Shown here: in pieces, positions 1 through 11,043 of the stretch
How positions within the stretch are numbered: position 1 is the first letter of the stretch
Layout: each line of letters starts with the position of its first letter
Assembly (NCBI GenBank): GCA_038025085.1
Contig: CM076148.1
Span: 31,974,501-32,038,500 of the forward strand
Reading direction: 5' to 3'
DNA length: 64,000 nt
Source: Tetragonia tetragonoides
Lineage: Eukaryota; Streptophyta; Magnoliopsida; Caryophyllales; Aizoaceae
The notes under the pieces: model-generated
Seen by the model: only the letters and a program-made list of their open reading frames with translations
Told to the model about the DNA's origin: nothing
The model's database searches: none
Program-made: the position numbers and the translations under genes

Positions 1-174
1 TGTGGATGAATGTCACATTCTTTTTGAATTATATTAATGGTTTTTAACAGAAACTTTTTGTACTTCATTTAGGCAAATGAATGTTAATTAAAGTTTATCA
101 CCGCAATTTTTTTTTCTTTTTAGGGGCCTCGAGTCACACTTTTGCACAGGGCTCCTAAAATGTCGAAGACGGCC
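1..174. mobile_element. Right end of a hAT-like element (partial)
   Basis: The stretch ends in GACGGCCCTG at 165-174, preceded by a GGGGCCTCGAGTCAC...GGGCTCCTAAAATGTCGA pattern. Read in reverse complement it starts CAGGGCCGTC, which resembles the terminal repeat of a common plant hAT-type family. The other end lies outside the window, so no TIR pair or TSD can be checked. There is no coding sequence. The call rests only on a remembered terminal motif. Confidence 0.3.
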
Positions 175-342
175 CTGTATACACGATTATAAACCCAATC
201 TAAAAATTCAGCATTGTGTCTTTTGCCCAGATTCCTAAGACTTTGTTTGGCTAGTTCATCTTTGTGCTCTCTAAAAATGGCAGCAAACTAGATAATCAGC
301 AAGAATAATCTTTGGAGATTAGTATGAAGTAGGAATATAAAC

Positions 343-2491
343 TTACTTAACAGCAAGATCTAGAAGCTCATCGGAATTATGGAGGATATATAAGTGAACT
401 TGTTCAAACTGCTCATGATCGAGATGCAAAGGAGTAGGCTTCTCTAAAGGGCGACCAAGAGGTCTGAAGATATCTAGTGTACTTCTACGTGCCTCACCAC
501 CAGCATCACCATCATCATTCCTAGATTTTCGGTTGAACTTGGTGCTCATATCCACCATATAGCTAGAACAAAATGTTTGACATTCATCCGCCAAATAACC
601 TTTTGCGATCGAACCTTCCGGGCGTGCTTTTTTGCGGACATATGATTTCAAAGTAAACAAATACCTAAGATAAAAATGCAGGAAGTAAATATAAAAGTAT
701 ACAAAACAAATGACTACTGTAAAAGATAAATTATACAAAACAAATGACTATTGTAAAAGAAACCAAATTTTTATTGTACCTCTCTATTGGGTACATCCAG
801 CAAAATCTCACTGGACTTGAAATCCTTGCTTCCCCTACCAAGTGCACAACCGAGTGTACCATAACAGTGAAAAAAGATGGAGGAAATATTGTTTCTAATT
901 TACACATTGTATAAGGGATTTGGGTTTCCAAAGCATCTAAATTCTTCTTAGTCAAGCTCTTAGAACATAAGTCCCTAAAGAAATTACTTAGCTCAATCAA
1001 CGGCTCACACACGTCTAGGGAGCAGTCCACGAATTGCAATTGGTAAGAGTTTTTCAATAAACACATGATGATCATGGCTTTTCATGCATGAAATTTTTTT
1101 CCCATAATCTTGCACACATCGAGACAGATTTGAGCAATACCCATCGGGAGCCTTCAAGTTGAGAAACATGTCACAAAAAGCAGATTTTTCGCCCCTCCTT
1201 AATGTATAGCACGCCACTAGCACTCGCACTTTGTCCTCCTCGACAACTGGATGTAGATCATCTCTTATCCCTATTTGAACCAAATCCAATCGGGCATTCA
1301 AGTTGTCCTTACTCCTGCCTTGTATGTTCATCAATGTCCCCATGATGTTCTCAGAAACATTATTTTCTAGGTGCATCACATCTATGATGTGACGCAATTT
1401 CAATTTATTCCAATAGGGCAAATTAAAGAATATGCTAAATTTTCTCCATCCATAAAAATTGTTTGTTTCATCCCATTTTGGTTTTATATCGGGCTTGCCA
1501 AATGGGACTTGGGTGAATTGGCTACATTGCATCACTACATCATCACCGGACAATCGGATAGGAGCAGACCCTTTCTCCTCAGTTTTATCAAATGCTTCAC
1601 CCATTTTTCTCCACATATGATCCATGGGCAACCAACGCCTATGCCTCATATAACAAGTCTTATTTCTTATTGAACGTGATCCAGGCTCCATATGACAACC
1701 TGGACAACCATAAAATTCTCTAGTACTCCAACCAGACAAGTCGGCATAGGCGGGAAAATCATTGATTGTCCATAAGAGAGCTACACGCATGAACAAATTC
1801 GTCTTTGTGTAAGCATCATATGTTTCAGCACCAACTTCCCACAACTCTTTAAATTCTTCAATCAAAGGCTGCAAATAAACGTCCAAGTTCATTCCTGGAG
1901 AATTAGGACCATCAATAAGAAACGATAAGAAAATATGAGGTGGCTTCATGCACATCTATGGGGGGAGATTATATGGAACAACAACTACTGGCCAAATACT
2001 GTGACTTGAACCAAATTTGCCAAAAGGTTGGAAGCCATCGGCTGCTAGGCCAAGCCTGACATTCCGTGGATCTTCAGCAAAACACTCGAATTTCTCATCA
2101 AATGACTTCCATTCTTCACCATCAATGGGATGTCTCATTGTTCCATCATCCAACCTCTCCTCTTTGTGCCAACGCATTTCTTTAGCAGTTTTGGTTGACA
2201 TAAACAGCCTTTGCAATCTAGGTTTTAAGGGAAAATACCGTAGAACCTTGTGGGTACCTTTTTCTCTTTTGTCTTCCACCTAGGGGTAAAGCATGTTGGA
2301 CATTGTTCCGCACCCTCATATTGACGCCAATAGATGATACAGTCTTTTGGGCATTCATCAATAGTTATAAAATCTAAACCCAAGTCTCTAATGATCTTTC
2401 TACACTCGTCATAGGAATTAGGCAGGTTTCCACCTAGTGCCTCATTTTGAAATTCGGGGAATGATCCATCCAGACACACTGTGAGGTGTTC
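343..2491 (-). pseudogene. CACTA (En/Spm) TNP2-type transposase, truncated and broken
   Basis: Reading right to left, the translated pieces follow the plant TNP2 transposase order. The N-terminal piece (2225-2484) has IIRDLGLDFITIDECPKDC. A second piece (1956-2279) carries KPRLQRLFMS and VVVVPYNLPP. The core (1005-1955) has the PPHIFLSFLIDGPNSPG and DVMHLENNVSENIMG signatures. The DUF4218 part (343-1075) has WMYPIERY and KKARPEGSIAKGYLADEC. A 115-bp GT..AG intron at 665-779 joins R to YLFTLKSY exactly where the family needs it. Defects are a frameshift near 2240-2260, a TAG replacing the Trp after YNLPP (1956-1958), and a stop near 1005. The N-terminus is missing because the sequence turns into a gypsy LTR at 2492. 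The family cuts and pastes CACTA elements; this copy cannot make an intact enzyme. Confidence 0.88.
665..779 (-). other. Intron of the CACTA transposase pseudogene
   Basis: On the minus strand the intron starts GTACAATAAA (779 downwards) and ends TTTATCTTAG (665). Removing it joins IER to YLFTLKSY in frame, as expected for DUF4218. It carries a short internal duplication of TAGTCATTTGTTTTGTATA. A correct intron argues that this was once a working gene. Confidence 0.75.
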
Positions 2492-3751
2492 ATAAGTAAC
2501 TTGGGAATCACTCATCCCTTGAACTACACCATTAGGTGTAATCCCGATTGCTGGACTACTTCTAGGGATCCATTAGGAGTCTTACTCTCATTTAATTCAA
2601 TTCACATAATTTGCGTTCGTTTACATAGTGGTACTACGAGACCACGACTTACTAATTCATTTCATGCTCTAGACAATGAATAGTAAATAGCGACGATAAT
2701 GATAATTCAATACGATGAGAATTAAACATGCTTTAATTCAATAACGACGATAATTCAATAATGATGACAGACAATGTCTAGCACAATTTCAGCAGCACTT
2801 CAGCAGGGTAATATGATATCCAAAAATTCACAAATCATCCAAGACATTCAACGATAATATATAGGTGCTCACTAGCACTCAATAATACCCATACCAATTA
2901 GCATATAATTAATAGCATAATTATACTAACAATTCACCATTCAACAATTGTCCAATAATCATTATATGGACTAATTAATTCTCAAAATATGATAACATTG
3001 ACATGCTAATTACAATTCATATTTACAGCAGTAAACATGCTTACGAAATCTCATAATAACGATGATATAATTTAATCATGCTTTGCATATTAAATTCACA
3101 ACAAATTCCCAATTAGCACATTACATATCAAAATTGTTTTGATGGGGCTTTGGAGGAAGGTAGGCATGAGTGCTTACCACTATAAACGCTTCCAAACAGA
3201 AAGTACGCTCCAACCAATCAACAATTATCACGCTTGCTCGTTAGGTCCGTATTAAAAATAATTACCGAGTCAGTATTAATTAAATACGAAAATACAAACA
3301 GTAACGAAATATTAATCTGATATTTTTATTAAACTTCTTGATTTATTCCAACCAATGTAGGCTTTTGAAATCCGAATTCCAATTCCGAATGAGTGTAGAA
3401 AAATAAAAATATTAAATCAAAAATACTAAAAATTGAATTAATAATTACGAAAAATATAAAAACGAAACCCTAACTTTAAAACTGGGTCTCGGTCACGTGT
3501 ACCCATGCATGAGACTCATAACCCGACCCATGACCACCACCACCACCCATTGGACACCACGACCGGTGGTGGTGGTCGCCGGATCTCCGGTGAGGAGGAG
3601 AGAGAAAGAGCGAACGAGAGAGAAAGAGCAAACGAGAGAGAGAGCGGGAAAGAAAGAGAGAGAAAGGGGGATGGGGTGGCGACGCCGGCCACTTGCCGAT
3701 GACCCCTCAGGCAACGGCCTGAGGGCGTGGTGGTGGCGCGCCAGCGAACCA

Positions 3752-3817
<66 letters not shown>

Positions 3818-4341
3818 CGAGAGGAAAAGAGAGAGGGAGGAGAGAGAGTGTTACCGGCGGGAGGGGGAGGCGACGCTAGTGGTTTTCTGTTGAGCAAACC
3901 GAGGGGAGAGAGAGCAGGTGAGGAGAGACATAGAGGAGAGAGTTACGTGAGTGAGAGAGAAGGAGAGAGAGAATGCTTGAGGGTTTGATCAGTTGTGCAA
4001 ACTGACAAATTGTCTCCTCTTTTTCTTTATATAGGCCTTCAGTCCACCCAAGTCAAATACTACTTGGTTTAGGAATTTATTTAATAATTTTCTGATTTAA
4101 ATAGTTAATTAAATCTAATTAAAACAATATGAATAATTCTTATTCATATATAAAACATTTTAATTAAACTCCTCAAAATTGATAAATGCAATTTATGAAA
4201 GTTTCTAATAATAATTAATATTATTATGGCTTTAATTGAATAAATTAAATCCTTAAATGAATATACGATTTAATCTACGAAACTATTTATAAATCATTTA
4301 TAAATCAATATAATAATTATAGAAAATATTGGGGTATCACA
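2492..4341 (-). repeat. 3' LTR of the chromovirus (outer end truncated)
   Basis: It matches 11803-12853 from ATAAGTAACTTGGGAATC (2492) to about 3561, then continues uniquely to 4341, where the minus strand starts TGTGATACCCC right after the polypurine tract. The outer 759 bp seen in the right LTR (11044-11802) are missing; CACTA transposase sequence begins instead. It contains AT-rich sequence, a proline/GA-rich block and a long GA microsatellite. Confidence 0.85.
3590..3990. repeat. GA-rich low-complexity block with (GA)n microsatellite
   Basis: A nearly uninterrupted (GA)n run lies at about 3753-3815, inside a broader purine-rich block. On the element's sense (minus) strand this is a CT-rich tract in the LTR, a usual place for promoter and leader sequence, though no TATA box can be assigned with confidence. 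Confidence 0.85.
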
Positions 4342-4356
4342 TTCTACCCTCTTTAA
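4342..4356 (-). other. Polypurine tract of the chromovirus
   Basis: On the minus strand AAAGAGGGTAGAA immediately precedes TGTGATACC, the start of the 3' LTR. This is the expected plus-strand primer site for reverse transcription. A near copy of the same block (GAAACTCCTTTTAAGAGGGTAGAA) lies at about 4577-4605. Confidence 0.7.
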
Positions 4357-4615
4357 AAGAAGTTTCGTCCCGAAACTTGAGACATGAAGTAATCATTTCC
4401 CAAAACAAAACGAGTTTACCATATGAAGGTATAAAACAATTTTAGGACACTAACATTTGCAAGATGAGCAAGTACGATCGTGATTCTAAGTTGAGTAACA
4501 TGCACCATGCAATGCTTGAACATGCAATTCGTGCAAAGAGATAAATAAAACACGCAAAAGACAAAATTTTGAGGCTTGACATTCTACCCTCTTAAAAGGA
4601 GTTTCGTCCCGAAAA
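4357..4615 (-). other. Non-coding stretch between chromovirus pol and polypurine tract
   Basis: No protein is visible. The notable content is a duplicated motif: GTTTCGTCCCGAAA with the adjoining ATTCTACCCTCTT occurs at 4342-4375 and again at 4579-4615. The motif repeats the polypurine tract region, so one copy may be a second or decoy tract. Confidence 0.5.
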
Positions 4616-5053
4616 TCATGTGGGACTAGTACCTTCTAAGAAGAGGTCTGGATACTTCTCGCGCATCATGGATTCAGCTTCCCATGATGCTTCCTCTTGA
4701 CCTTGTCGAGACCAAATGACTTTGACAATTGGAATAGTCTTTGTTCGAGTTGAGCGCTCTTTGCGGTCCACTATCTTGATAGGATGCTCTTCATAAGTCA
4801 AACTTTCATCCAGACCGAGCGCTTCAGGTTGAACGACATGAGTTGGATCATGTACGTATCGCTTCAACTGGGAGACATGAAACACGCTTAGGACTTTTGC
4901 AAGTCCCACAGGTAAAGCTAGTCGATAAGCAACCTCACCAATCCTTTCCAGGATCTCGTAAGGTCCAATGTAACGAGGACTCAACTTTCCCTTATGACCA
5001 AAACACATGACACCTTTGGTAGGAGATACTCGCAAAAGTACCTTGCTTCCCAC
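4616..5053 (-). pseudogene. Integrase C-terminus with chromodomain (chromovirus pol)
   Basis: The 145-residue piece begins with the GPY/F region (GKLSPRYIGPYEILERIG, about residues 23-40), followed by the HVSQLKRYV motif and a chromodomain at about 88-140 (TYEEHPIKIVDRKER then VIWSRQGQEEASWEAE). Chromodomains of this type steer integration toward particular chromatin. It ends in a normal stop at 4616. It is separated from the integrase core (5105-5854) by a stop and frame change near 5054-5104, so it is a fragment of a broken pol. Confidence 0.85.
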
Positions 5054-5104
5054 CTCAAACTCTTCAGGTCTACGGCCTCTATCTGCATAACATTTCTGGG
5101 GATC

Positions 5105-6206
5105 TTAAGCACTACGCATCTTCGCTTTAATCACCTTGACCACATTGACGGTCTGCTGGATCATCTCAGGACCCAAAACTGCAGTTTCACTAATGTCATT
5201 CCAACAAACTAGCGATCTACACTTCTTACCATACAATGCTTCATATGGTTCTCGATCAATGCTTGAATGATAGCTATTATTGTAAGAAAACTCGATCAAT
5301 AGAATGTGTGTATCCCACGAACCTTGATACTTGACAGCACACGCTCGTAGCATATCCTCCAAAGTCTGAATCGTTCTTTCCTTCTGACCATCAGTCGCAG
5401 GATGAAAAGCAGTACTGAACTTCAATTTGCTTTCAAAAGCTTCTTGCAATTTCTGCCAAAAATGAGATAGAAATCGCGAGTCTCTATCCGAACCGATATC
5501 TTTTGGAACACCATGAATTCTCATGACTTCCTTGACGTAAGCATCCGCTAGCTTCTCCATTTCCCAAGTGTCAATCATTGGGATGAATCTCGCAACTTTC
5601 CTCAAATGACCCACAATGACCCAAATATCGTTGTTCTTCTTCTGTGTCAATGGTAAACTCATGACAAAGTCCATTGAAATTGAGTTCCATTTCCATGTAG
5701 GAACTTCAAGTGATTGAATCATTCCACCGGGTCTCTTGTGTTTGATATTGACCTTCTGGCACGTTAGACAATTAGCCACGAACTCAGCGACATCTTGTTT
5801 GCATACCTTTCCATCAAAACATTTGGTGAAGGTATTTGTAGAGCTTGTCTCCACCAGGATGTACTAAATAAGGCGTATTGTGAGCTTCACCCAGAATCTG
5901 ACTCTTTATATCCGGGTCATTCGGCACACAGACACGATCACGAAATCTCAAGACATCATCTTGACCAGTAGAAAAGTCCTCGGATCTACCCTCGTCCTTA
6001 TGGCGTAGAATCCGTTGAAGATCTTCATCTGAATCCTGTTTACCCTTGATCTCGTCGAGTAAGGTTGGTTGAAGTGACATATGCGCTAAGGTACATTGAA
6101 CATCACCCTTAAGCACAATCTCCACGTCTAGACTTTGTAAGTCACGAATGATCTCCTTCGGAAGTACTAAAGAAGTCTTCAACGTATGACGAGTCTTTCT
6201 ACTCAA
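5105..6206 (-). pseudogene. Integrase core of the chromovirus
   Basis: Two overlapping reading frames cover the connection region and integrase. The right piece (5814-6206) ends near HNTPYLVHPGGDKLYKYL, the start of the HHCC zinc finger. The left piece (5105-5854) has CLTCQK, the end of that finger, then the DDE core: SMDFVMSLP (D), GSDRDSRF (D) and GQKERTIQTLEDMLRA (E). The three acidic residues appear conserved. The frame change at about 5814-5854 and the stop near 5105 break the protein. Integrase would insert the cDNA into the genome. Confidence 0.85.
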
Positions 6207-7421
6207 AGCGTCAGCACCACGTTAGCTTTCCCTTCGTGATCAACCATTGCTTTACCCTCATGGTACTGAATGTCGATGTCGTACTCCGTCAATAACTCTA
6301 GCCATCTTCTTTGTCACATATTCAACTCATTCTGTGTAGTTATGTACTTGAGACTCTTGTGATCCGTAAACAACTTGACAGCAGAACCATAAAGATAATA
6401 ACGCCAAATCTTCAAAGCAAATACGATAGCAGCAAGCTCTAAGTCGTGAGTAGAGTAGTTATCCTCGTGGTTCTTCAGTTATCTTGAGGCATAAGCCACT
6501 ACCTTACCATGTTGCGTTAAAACACAACCTAAGCCATGCTTAGACGCGTCACTATAAACTTTGTACCCTTCAGTTCTCGATAGCAAATTCAAAATTGGTG
6601 CGCTCATAAGACGTTTCTTCAACTCTTGAAAAGCAGCTTCACCCTTTTCAGACCAAATGAACTTCGTCGTCTTCTTCATCAAATTTGTCATAGGTGCGCT
6701 ATCTTGGAAAATCCTTCCACAAACCTACGATAGTAACCAGCTAACCCAAGAAAACTTCAGTCACGCTCTTTGGTGCGGACCAGTCCATAACAGCTCTAAT
6801 CTTTTCCGGGTCAACAACAACTCCACTCTTAGACACCACGTGTCCTAAGAAAGAAACAGTTTCTAACCGAAACTCGCACTTCGACAACTTGGCATAAAGT
6901 TGATGTCGTCGCAAAATCTCCAAAACGGTTCGCAAATGTTTCTTGTGTTCAGTAGCGTTCTTCAAATAGACCAAAATATTGTCAATAAAGACAACTACAA
7001 ACTGATCGAGATAAGGCTGGAACGTACGGTTTATCAAATCTATAAACTTTGCAGGTGTGTTCGTCAACCCAAAAGGCATAACCGTGAACTCGTAGTGTCC
7101 ATACCTCGTCCTAAACGCAGTCTTTGCAATGTCAGGCTCGGAAATCCTGAGTTGATAGTATCCTGATCGTAGGTCTATCTTTGAGAGAATAGACGCTCCA
7201 CGCAATTGGTCAAACAGATCGTGAATTCTAGGAAGTGGGTACCGATTCTTGATTGTGATCTTGTTCAACTCGCGGTAGTCAATGCACAGTCTCATACTAC
7301 CATCCTTCTGTCTTACGAACAAAACAGGAGCACCCCAAGGCGATACACTAAGACGTATGTATCCCTTCTCCAGTAGTTCCTCGAGTTGCATCTTCAGTTC
7401 TTTCATCTCTGTAGGAGCCAT
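6207..7421 (-). pseudogene. Reverse transcriptase and RNase H of the chromovirus
   Basis: RT occupies 6741-7421 with [33 protein letters not shown] and [13 protein letters not shown] in order. The catalytic box reads [10 protein letters not shown]: the second aspartate of the DD pair is Asn, which should abolish polymerisation. The frame shifts near 6741, at the SVTEVFLG / LAGYYRRF junction. RNase H follows at 6479-6691 (FIWSEKGEAAFQELKK, YKVYSDASKHGLGCVL) and decays further to 6207. RT shares the gag-PR frame and is separated from it only by one stop codon at 7488-7490. Confidence 0.88.
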
Positions 7422-7487
7422 ACGATACGAAGCTTTCGAGATCGGAGCAGAACCTGGAGCTAAGTCGATCGTAAAGTCGATAATGCG

Positions 7488-9227
7488 CTACAGAGGCATT
7501 CCGGGAATCTCGTTTGGAAAGACGCCAGCATACTCCGAAATAACTAGAATAGATTTTGAGACTTCAGCTTCTCGACTTGTATCCACCACATGACATAGGT
7601 AAATCTCTTCACCTTTAGTCATACACTCCTTAGCCTTCATGATCGCCACTACCTTCAGCTTTTGCTTGACCACAACTCCTTTGTAGGTAATCCTTTTAAC
7701 TTTCGGTCCACGCAATGACACACGTTGTTCTAAGCACTCTAACTTAGCCCTATACTTGGCTAACCAATCTATTCCCAATCTTACGTCAAATTCCTTCAAA
7801 TCCATCTGAATCAAATTCCCTGGCAAATCGGAACCAGCTATACTAATCTCACACTTTTCATACAACCCTTTACAATTAACAATCGACCCATCTGGCATCC
7901 TAATGTTGGCACTATACACAGAACTAGGTTCTAAACCTATCTTAGATGCAAAGCTCTTAGAAAGAACAGAATGCGTTGCACTACTATAAAACAAAACAAA
8001 AGCAGGTTGAGAGTTAACGAGAAAAGTACCAGCGATCACATTCGGGTTCGCCTCAGCTTCATTGCGGTTAAGCACATAGACCCTTCCATTCACCCCTCTA
8101 TTGTTGTTGTTGTTGGTGGTGTTGTTCTGCACGGGGTTGGCAGGTGCGAGAAGTAGTGCTTGATTATTCGCAGCAGGAGCTGAGGTATTGTTGCGGTTGT
8201 TATTGTTGTAACCCCCATTTCCACGGTAGTTACCACCATTTCCATTTCCACCACGATTGAAGTTGTTATTGTTGTTCTGACCATTGCCATTCCTTACACG
8301 ACTCCAGTATTCAGAAGTTTTATGACCAGGCATGTTGTACTCATAGCATTGAAGTACATCGCCACAATAGTTCTTGCCAGGATGCGTCTTGTTGCGGCGA
8401 CTACAAGGCGTATTCCTCCTAGCTAAGATCGTAGCTCTATGACTGTTCGAGTCACAATTCCTGTTTCCGTTGTGGTTCTGATTACCACCTTGGTTGTTGT
8501 GATTGTCGTTGTTCGGTCTTTGCCTCTTATCTGCGCCATTCGAGTGGGAAGAACTCCCTTCGTCATGTTTATGCTTTCCGAGCAACGTATCACGACGATC
8601 CACAACACGCTCTTGGTTCAAGGCTTTCTCGTACGATCCTTCGAATGTTAGCGAATTTCCCATAACAAAATGTTGTATATCCCACTTCAGACCATCCTCG
8701 AACCTCTCGACACGTTCATCTTCGGTCGTCACCAAGTTAGGTGCAACAGCAGCAAGCTCGTTTAAGTTTGTTGCGTACTCATCTACAAATAGCTTCCCTT
8801 GATAGATGTTTTCAAATTCCCGTTGTTTCTGGCGACGGATAGTTCTTGGATAGAACGTCTCACGAACAGACTCCTTGAAGTCGGTCCACCCGTAGTTCTC
8901 AATAGCGAGCAGTTCAGTTCCCACATCGCTCCACCACTTGTTCGCTTCACCCTTTAAGTAATAAGTAGCGGTGTTGACCTTCATTTTGTTGGGCCGACTA
9001 GTCTCCCTAAACAACTTCTCGAACGCTATCATCAAATTCTCAAGTTTGGTGGGCTCGGAGCCACCCTCAAATGTCGGAGGTTTGAGTGCATCAAAATCCC
9101 TAAAGTTGCGCGTCTCAGGGTTCTGTGCGTTGTGATCTTGCTCCTGGCGCTCTAACTGACGCGTAATGTGCTCTACCATGTTGGTAAGACCTACTTCTTG
9201 TCTCGCTAGTCGGTCGTTAGTTGCCAT
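7488..9227 (-). pseudogene. gag and protease of the chromovirus
   Basis: The likely start is the Met at 9227 (MATNDRLARQ); the frame is open upstream to 9365. Gag (retrotrans_gag fold) has KPPTFEGGSEPTKLENLM and TATYYLKGEANKWW. The zinc knuckle near 8320-8360 reads CYEYNMPGHKTSEYW, where two of the three Cys positions are Tyr. A long Asn/Gly-rich linker follows. The aspartic protease reads VLFYSSATHS where the family has a D-S/T-G triad, so the catalytic Asp and Gly are lost; the later DVRLGIDWLAKY motif is intact. The frame stops after FPNEIPGMPL at 7488-7490 and continues in RT. Gag forms the particle and binds RNA; the protease would process it. Confidence 0.88.
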
Positions 9228-9365
9228 TATAACAAATCTGAGAGATAAAGAGCAATGGTTGATCACCATTTTCAGCAAAGTTGGCACATTCGACCCAATT
9301 CGGGGTCTAGTTGAGAGATATATGTTGTTATTGAAACCTTTCTCTTGACATTTAGCAAATAGCAT

Positions 9366-10036
9366 ATAAGTTCCAATGATCGACCTTACATTTTAGGTCT
9401 AAGCAACATACTTGCTTTGAATGTTCTCAGTTCTCATGCATAATAGTTAGATATGCAATAACAAAGTAAACACATTGGTCTCACACGATTGATAAGCATT
9501 AACATTCACAATTCACACATCGAGGCTCCATACTATTTTAGTAGGCAATAAACAATGACATTTGATTGCATACAATACACGCTTAGCCTTTGGCTCACAC
9601 TTAATATGATCATGGTCAATGAAAATTTCGCCATAATTCCAACATGGATTTCCCATCATGTCTAGCCAATACGAGATAGCATTACGAAGCTATTTGTCAA
9701 CCATGCAATTATGTGATAAAACGATCATATAAAACAAATTCTCAACGGTATCATATAATCAAATGAAATAGTCTTGCAACGAGACAAATTGCAAGTAAAT
9801 AACAATCATAATTATTTGTTGCCTATGCAACTACACCAACATCAAACTTAACCACGCAGGGCCATCACAATAGTTAAAGTTCAATAAAACCCAAATAGAA
9901 CTACAAAAGCACTCAACTAGTTCAACGTGACACTCGCACACATCTGCTTCGCGCTAGGGGACTCATCGTGATCATCCTTCCTCCTAGGCTTCACCTCCTT
10001 GCAGGGCGTGTATGGATAAGCATATCCACCAAACTT
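9366..10036 (-). other. Non-coding spacer between the extra ORF and gag
   Basis: About 0.67 kb between the stop of the 270-aa ORF and gag. I see AT-rich sequence and no protein motif. It includes the upstream open part of the gag frame. No splice signal can be assigned with confidence. Confidence 0.4.
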
Positions 10037-10849
10037 CTAGGGCATGAAACGCTTCCTAAAGTCTTCAGCATGTTTGCGCTTCTTGGTCCAGCAATACTCG
10101 CACATACCTTTCGGCGCAGACACTAGCACACGATTCACCTTCCATTCGAACTCGGACAGGCATAACTCAGCTACGACGCCTCTAAAGAAAAGAGACCATC
10201 TCGTACCTTCACCATATTTCTTCTCATGTAGGTGACCACACATGGAGACTACGTCGTCGTACTTCTCCTTGAGTCCCATCCAAAGATGGATGTTAGGCAG
10301 ACCAGCTAGCAGTAACTCTACCCATAAGCCTTTGTGTAGACTTGTGCGATCCTCGTACTGATAACGCTCGATCGTAGTATAAGCACGTCGTATGTAGACA
10401 CCAATATCCTCGAGCTCAGCGTCAGTAGCGAAGAATGGCTCCACAGGAAGAGACCAACTTGCAGCAGGGATAGGTGCAGCAGTAGGTGCAAGAGTAGGTG
10501 CGATGTTGTTGTCGCTCAAGACACCAGTATCTTCCAAATCCGGCATATCATCATTCTCTTCCGGTGGTGTATACTCAGGCTCGGACTCGGAGGAATCCTT
10601 GTCTTCGTCGTGATCGTCACGTACGACGAGTACAACAAGTCGGGCGGCAACAGGCGCGGCTGGCATGGGGTGTGCGGCAATCTCATGTACGGCGCGGTCT
10701 TGCGTGGCTTCGTGGTGCACATTCGCGTCGCTTCCAGTCGACTTGTTGTCCGATGAAGCGACATACTCCACTGGTTGTGCACGATAAGCTAGGTCGCGTG
10801 CCCTTTGGTGTGCAGTCGACTTCCGCGTAGTAACTCTTGTCCTTACCAT
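10037..10849 (-). CDS. Unrecognised 270-aa ORF ahead of gag in the chromovirus
   Basis: An uninterrupted ORF on the element's sense strand, starting MVRTRVTTRKSTAHQRARD. It lies between the primer site (11024-11041) and gag (start 9227). I do not recognise it. Its N-terminus is basic; residues about 85-115 are very acidic (DDHDEDKDSSESEPEYTPPE), followed by an Ala/Pro-rich linker. The C-terminal 130 residues look like a folded domain (ELEDIGVYIRRAYTTIERYQ, LPNIHLWMGLKEKYDDVV) ending in a single CEYC pair and a basic tail (WTKKRKHAEDFRKRF). Standard chromoviruses have gag directly after the leader, so this is an added gene. It could be an accessory retroelement protein or a captured host fragment. 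It is intact although gag and pol are mutated. Confidence 0.6.
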   Translation of the reverse strand: MVRTRVTTRKSTAHQRARDLAYRAQPVEYVASSDNKSTGSDANVHHEATQDRAVHEIAAHPMPAAPVAARLVVLVVRDDHDEDKDSSESEPEYTPPEENDDMPDLEDTGVLSDNNIAPTLAPTAAPIPAASWSLPVEPFFATDAELEDIGVYIRRAYTTIERYQYEDRTSLHKGLWVELLLAGLPNIHLWMGLKEKYDDVVSMCGHLHEKKYGEGTRWSLFFRGVVAELCLSEFEWKVNRVLVSAPKGMCEYCWTKKRKHAEDFRKRFMP

Positions 10850-11023
10850 CTACATGTAGACAATTAAACAATAAGAACTTTTATAAATCACAAGCAAAGT
10901 GATTTCAAATAATTCCTATCTTCAAGGACTACTACGCTCAACGGCTTCAATTATATTTTATTTTCCCCAAAACTAGACGAATCTTTATTAATTCATTAAT
11001 TAGTCCTAAGCAATCTTTTTAAA

Positions 11024-11041
11024 CCAAGGGCTTTGATACCA
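11024..11041 (-). other. Primer binding site (tRNA-Met type) of the chromovirus
   Basis: The minus strand reads TGGTATCAAAGCCCTTGG two bases after the LTR end ...GGTGTTACA. It matches the usual plant initiator tRNA-Met primer site apart from an A at the eighth or ninth base. This fixes both the orientation of the element and the inner edge of the 5' LTR at 11044. Confidence 0.8.
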
Positions 11042-11043
11042 TT

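Noticed and set aside
3493..3988. Open frames on both strands across the GA/CT-rich block
   Set aside because: They consist of Ser/Leu or Arg/Glu repeats translated from a (GA)n microsatellite inside an LTR; there is no family resemblance.
10498..10830. Plus-strand frame opposite the extra chromovirus ORF
   Set aside because: A shadow of the minus-strand ORF in a GC-richer stretch. Arg/His-rich with no motifs.
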